This document shows positions 62,788 through 64,000 of a stretch of 64,000 nt of DNA, piece after piece (the first letter of the stretch is position 1; each line of letters opens with the position of its first letter). The position numbers were made by a program, and so were the translations under genes. The stretch comes from DASQFQ01 sp963802905. GTDB taxonomy: Bacteria > Actinomycetota > Thermoleophilia > Solirubrobacterales > Solirubrobacteraceae. The notes beneath the pieces were generated by a model. That model was not told the origin of the DNA, made no database searches, and saw only the letters and a list, made by a program, of their open reading frames with translations. Location: contig CAWDKH010000008.1 of the NCBI GenBank assembly GCA_963802905.1, forward strand, positions 432,088 to 496,087, written 5' to 3'.

Positions 62788-62816
62788 TCTTCGAGAACCC
62801 CGAAAGGAGCTACTAG

Positions 62817-63261
62817 ATGGCAGAGCAAAAAGAGGTCTACCCGATTGACACCTTCCAGGTGACGATGGGGGGCGCGGAAGCGGCCGGCCTGTTCAACACC
62901 GTCAGCGGCATCTCGTCGAGCCATCGACCCGACCGGGTTCGACCACGTCGACGCGAACGGCAAGCCGCAGGTGGCCAAGACTCCGGCCAAGGTGCAGTGG
63001 GGCGACGTCACGTGCTCCCGCGGCATGGACAAGGACAGCAAGCTCTGGCAGTGGCACTTCGACTGCATCGAGAAGGGCATCGAGGGCAACCGCAAGGACA
63101 TCACGGTGGAGCTCCTCGACACCAAGGGCACGACGGTGCTGACGTGGAGCCTCACCAACGCGTGGCCGTCGACGCTACAGGCCTCGGGGCAGGACGCCTC
63201 CGGCGGCGTGGTCGCCACCGAGCAGATCTCGTTCACCTTCGAGCGCCTGGAGCGCAAGTAG
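62817..63261 (+). CDS. eCIS inner tail tube protein (one frameshift)
   Basis: About 147 residues joined from ATG 62817, with AAAGGAG upstream. It starts EVYPIDTFQVTMGGAEAAGL with AGLFNTVSGISS, like T4 gp19-type tube proteins. An extra base at about 62921 shifts the frame; then IDPTGFDHVDANGKPQVAKT, VQWGDVTCSRGMDKDSKLWQ, and TWSLTNAWPSTLQASGQDAS. ATEQISFTFERLERK at the end is the common closing strand. This protein builds the hollow inner tube through which cargo passes. It lies 29 bp after the sheath gene. Confidence 0.92.
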
Positions 63262-63290
63262 GAGGCGAGTGACAGGGGACACGCAACGAC

Positions 63291-63665
63291 ATGCAGACGG
63301 AGTTCGCGTTCCAGCTCCCCAGGGGCTACGCCGACGCCGCGGGGGAGGTCCACCGCGACGGGGTGATGCGCCTGGCGACGGCCCGGGACGAGATCGAGCC
63401 GCTGCGCGAGGTGGAGGTACGCCAGAACCCGGCGTACCTCACCGTCGCGCTGCTGGCCCGGACGGTCACGAGGATCGGGACCGTCACGGAGATCACGCCG
63501 GAGCTCATCGAGGGGCTGTTCGCGGCGGACTTCGATCACCTGCAGCGCCTCTACGAACGGATAAACACGGACGAAGAGGCGGTCGGCGTCGTGGCGTGTC
63601 CCTCGTGCGCGCACGAGTTCGAGGTGGATCTCACGGCCATAGAGGACGGGCGCCTGGGGGAATGA
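63291..63665 (+). CDS. Phage tail assembly-chaperone-like eCIS protein
   Basis: A 124-residue intact protein, starting MQTEFAFQLPRGYADAAGEV. VHRDGVMRLATARDEIEPLR and LTVALLARTVTRIGTVTEIT read like the gpE/T4 gp41-type tail-assembly proteins found after tube genes in eCIS loci. It has a possible zinc ribbon half-site, ACPSCAHEFEVDL (CxxC). Probable role: assembly of tube or baseplate. Its TGA overlaps the next ATG by 4 bp. Confidence 0.7.
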   Translation: MQTEFAFQLPRGYADAAGEVHRDGVMRLATARDEIEPLREVEVRQNPAYLTVALLARTVTRIGTVTEITPELIEGLFAADFDHLQRLYERINTDEEAVGVVACPSCAHEFEVDLTAIEDGRLGE

Positions 63666-63826
63666 CGAGGCCGTCTCCCGAGGAACTGCTCGCGGAGACG
63701 GCCCGCCTCGCGTACCACCTGCACTGGCCGCTGGACACCATCCTCGACCTCGAGCATCCGGACCGGCGGCGCTTCTTGCGTGAGGCGGACGCGCTGGCCG
63801 GGTTGGCGGTGGACGACGAGGACTGA
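63662..63826 (+). CDS. Small DUF6760-like eCIS protein
   Basis: A 54-residue protein: MTRPSPEELLAETARLAYHL followed by HWPLDTILDLEHPDRRRFLR and an acidic end. Short proteins of this type, with the HWP.D.ILDLEH pattern, follow the tail-assembly gene in many actinobacterial eCIS loci. Role unknown; possibly a structural or chaperone part. ATG overlaps the previous stop (ATGA). Confidence 0.72.
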   Translation: MTRPSPEELLAETARLAYHLHWPLDTILDLEHPDRRRFLREADALAGLAVDDED

Positions 63827-63828
63827 CG

Positions 63829-64000
63829 ATGGCTGACGAAGAGGACAAGAACGCGCCGGAGTCCCGGCCGGCGCCCGTGCCGGTGCGGATCCTCCGTCGC
63901 TCCGACACCGGGATGCGGCCGGCGCCGCACCGGTCGGCCGGGCGGCTCGGCGAGTCGGTCGCGGCCGCGCGGGTGCCCAAGCACCTGCGGGCGGCGACGC
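63829..64000 (+). CDS. eCIS-associated protein, partial (runs off right edge)
   Basis: ATG 63829, 2 bp after the previous stop. Only the first 57 residues are in the window: MADEEDKNAPESRPAPVPVR, then ILRRSDTGMRPAPHRSAGRL and more Arg-rich sequence. It looks like a disordered N terminus. Position suggests another structural or cargo gene of the injection system; identity cannot be set from this fragment. Confidence 0.6.
   Translation, partial: MADEEDKNAPESRPAPVPVRILRRSDTGMRPAPHRSAGRLGESVAAARVPKHLRAAT

Noticed and set aside
57301..64000. Prophage tail module
   Set aside because: DUF4157, AAA+ ATPase and DUF4255 with sheath and tube are eCIS markers; no capsid, portal, terminase or lysis genes are seen in the part available.

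Overview
The window is very GC-rich, almost fully coding, and carries genes on both strands with many 1-16 bp overlaps and frequent GTG starts. Gene content (RPF-type muralytic enzyme under a c-di-AMP riboswitch, wax-ester synthase/DGAT, acyl-CoA dehydrogenases, ETF operon, coenzyme-B12 acyl-CoA mutase with its MeaB chaperone, a GH57/methyltransferase pair like mycobacterial Rv3030-Rv3031, an actinobacterial-style contractile injection system) points to a high-GC Actinomycetota. My best guess is the Thermoleophilia/Solirubrobacterales; this is inference from gene content, not from a marker alignment.

Layout. 0-5 kb: cupredoxin-like protein, OsmC peroxidase, then a tightly overlapped leftward operon (cupin, secreted glycoside hydrolase, ABC-type binding lipoprotein, APC permease), headed by a separate 36-residue ORF with its own terminator. 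5-13 kb: WecA/TagO-type phosphosugar transferase, a DapA-family aldolase, and a TAXI-TRAP transporter operon with two tandem receptors behind glyA. 13-18 kb: TsaC/Sua5, an orphan protein with the N-terminal LQRTAGNAAV motif of injection-system cargo, and the translation block prmC-prfA-DUF1385-rpmE. 18-33 kb: fatty-acid/branched-chain acyl-CoA catabolism (etfB-etfA-ETF-QO, isobutyryl-CoA-mutase-like large and small subunits split by a cupredoxin gene, LysR regulator, WS/DGAT, acyl-CoA dehydrogenase, thiolase). 33-42 kb: leucyl aminopeptidase, three tandem membrane paralogues (the last internally deleted), another acyl-CoA dehydrogenase, a diguanylate cyclase, a polyisoprenyl-sugar-dependent type glycosyltransferase, a 140-bp palindromic structure, and MeaB. 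42-50 kb: riboswitch-controlled RPF, GH57 branching enzyme plus methyltransferase, a surface protein, photolyase and small proteins. 50-57 kb: DsrE/TusA pair, LacI regulator with palindromic operator and short leader ORF, gamma-glutamyltransferase, ftsZ overlapped by a ParA ATPase, and a methyltransferase. 57.3 kb to the right edge: the start of an extracellular contractile injection system (eCIS): DUF4157 metalloprotease-like protein, AAA+ ATPase, DUF4255 protein, a degenerate receiver-domain protein, tail sheath, tail tube and baseplate-side small proteins, running off the edge.

A major caveat: many genes, including the normally essential ftsZ, prmC and several eCIS parts, are interrupted by single-base indels. 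These are sparse left of 45 kb and dense at 47-61 kb. I treat them as probable sequence errors and annotate the whole reconstructed gene, noting where frames switch. The most interesting biology is the eCIS locus together with the candidate orphan effector 43 kb away.
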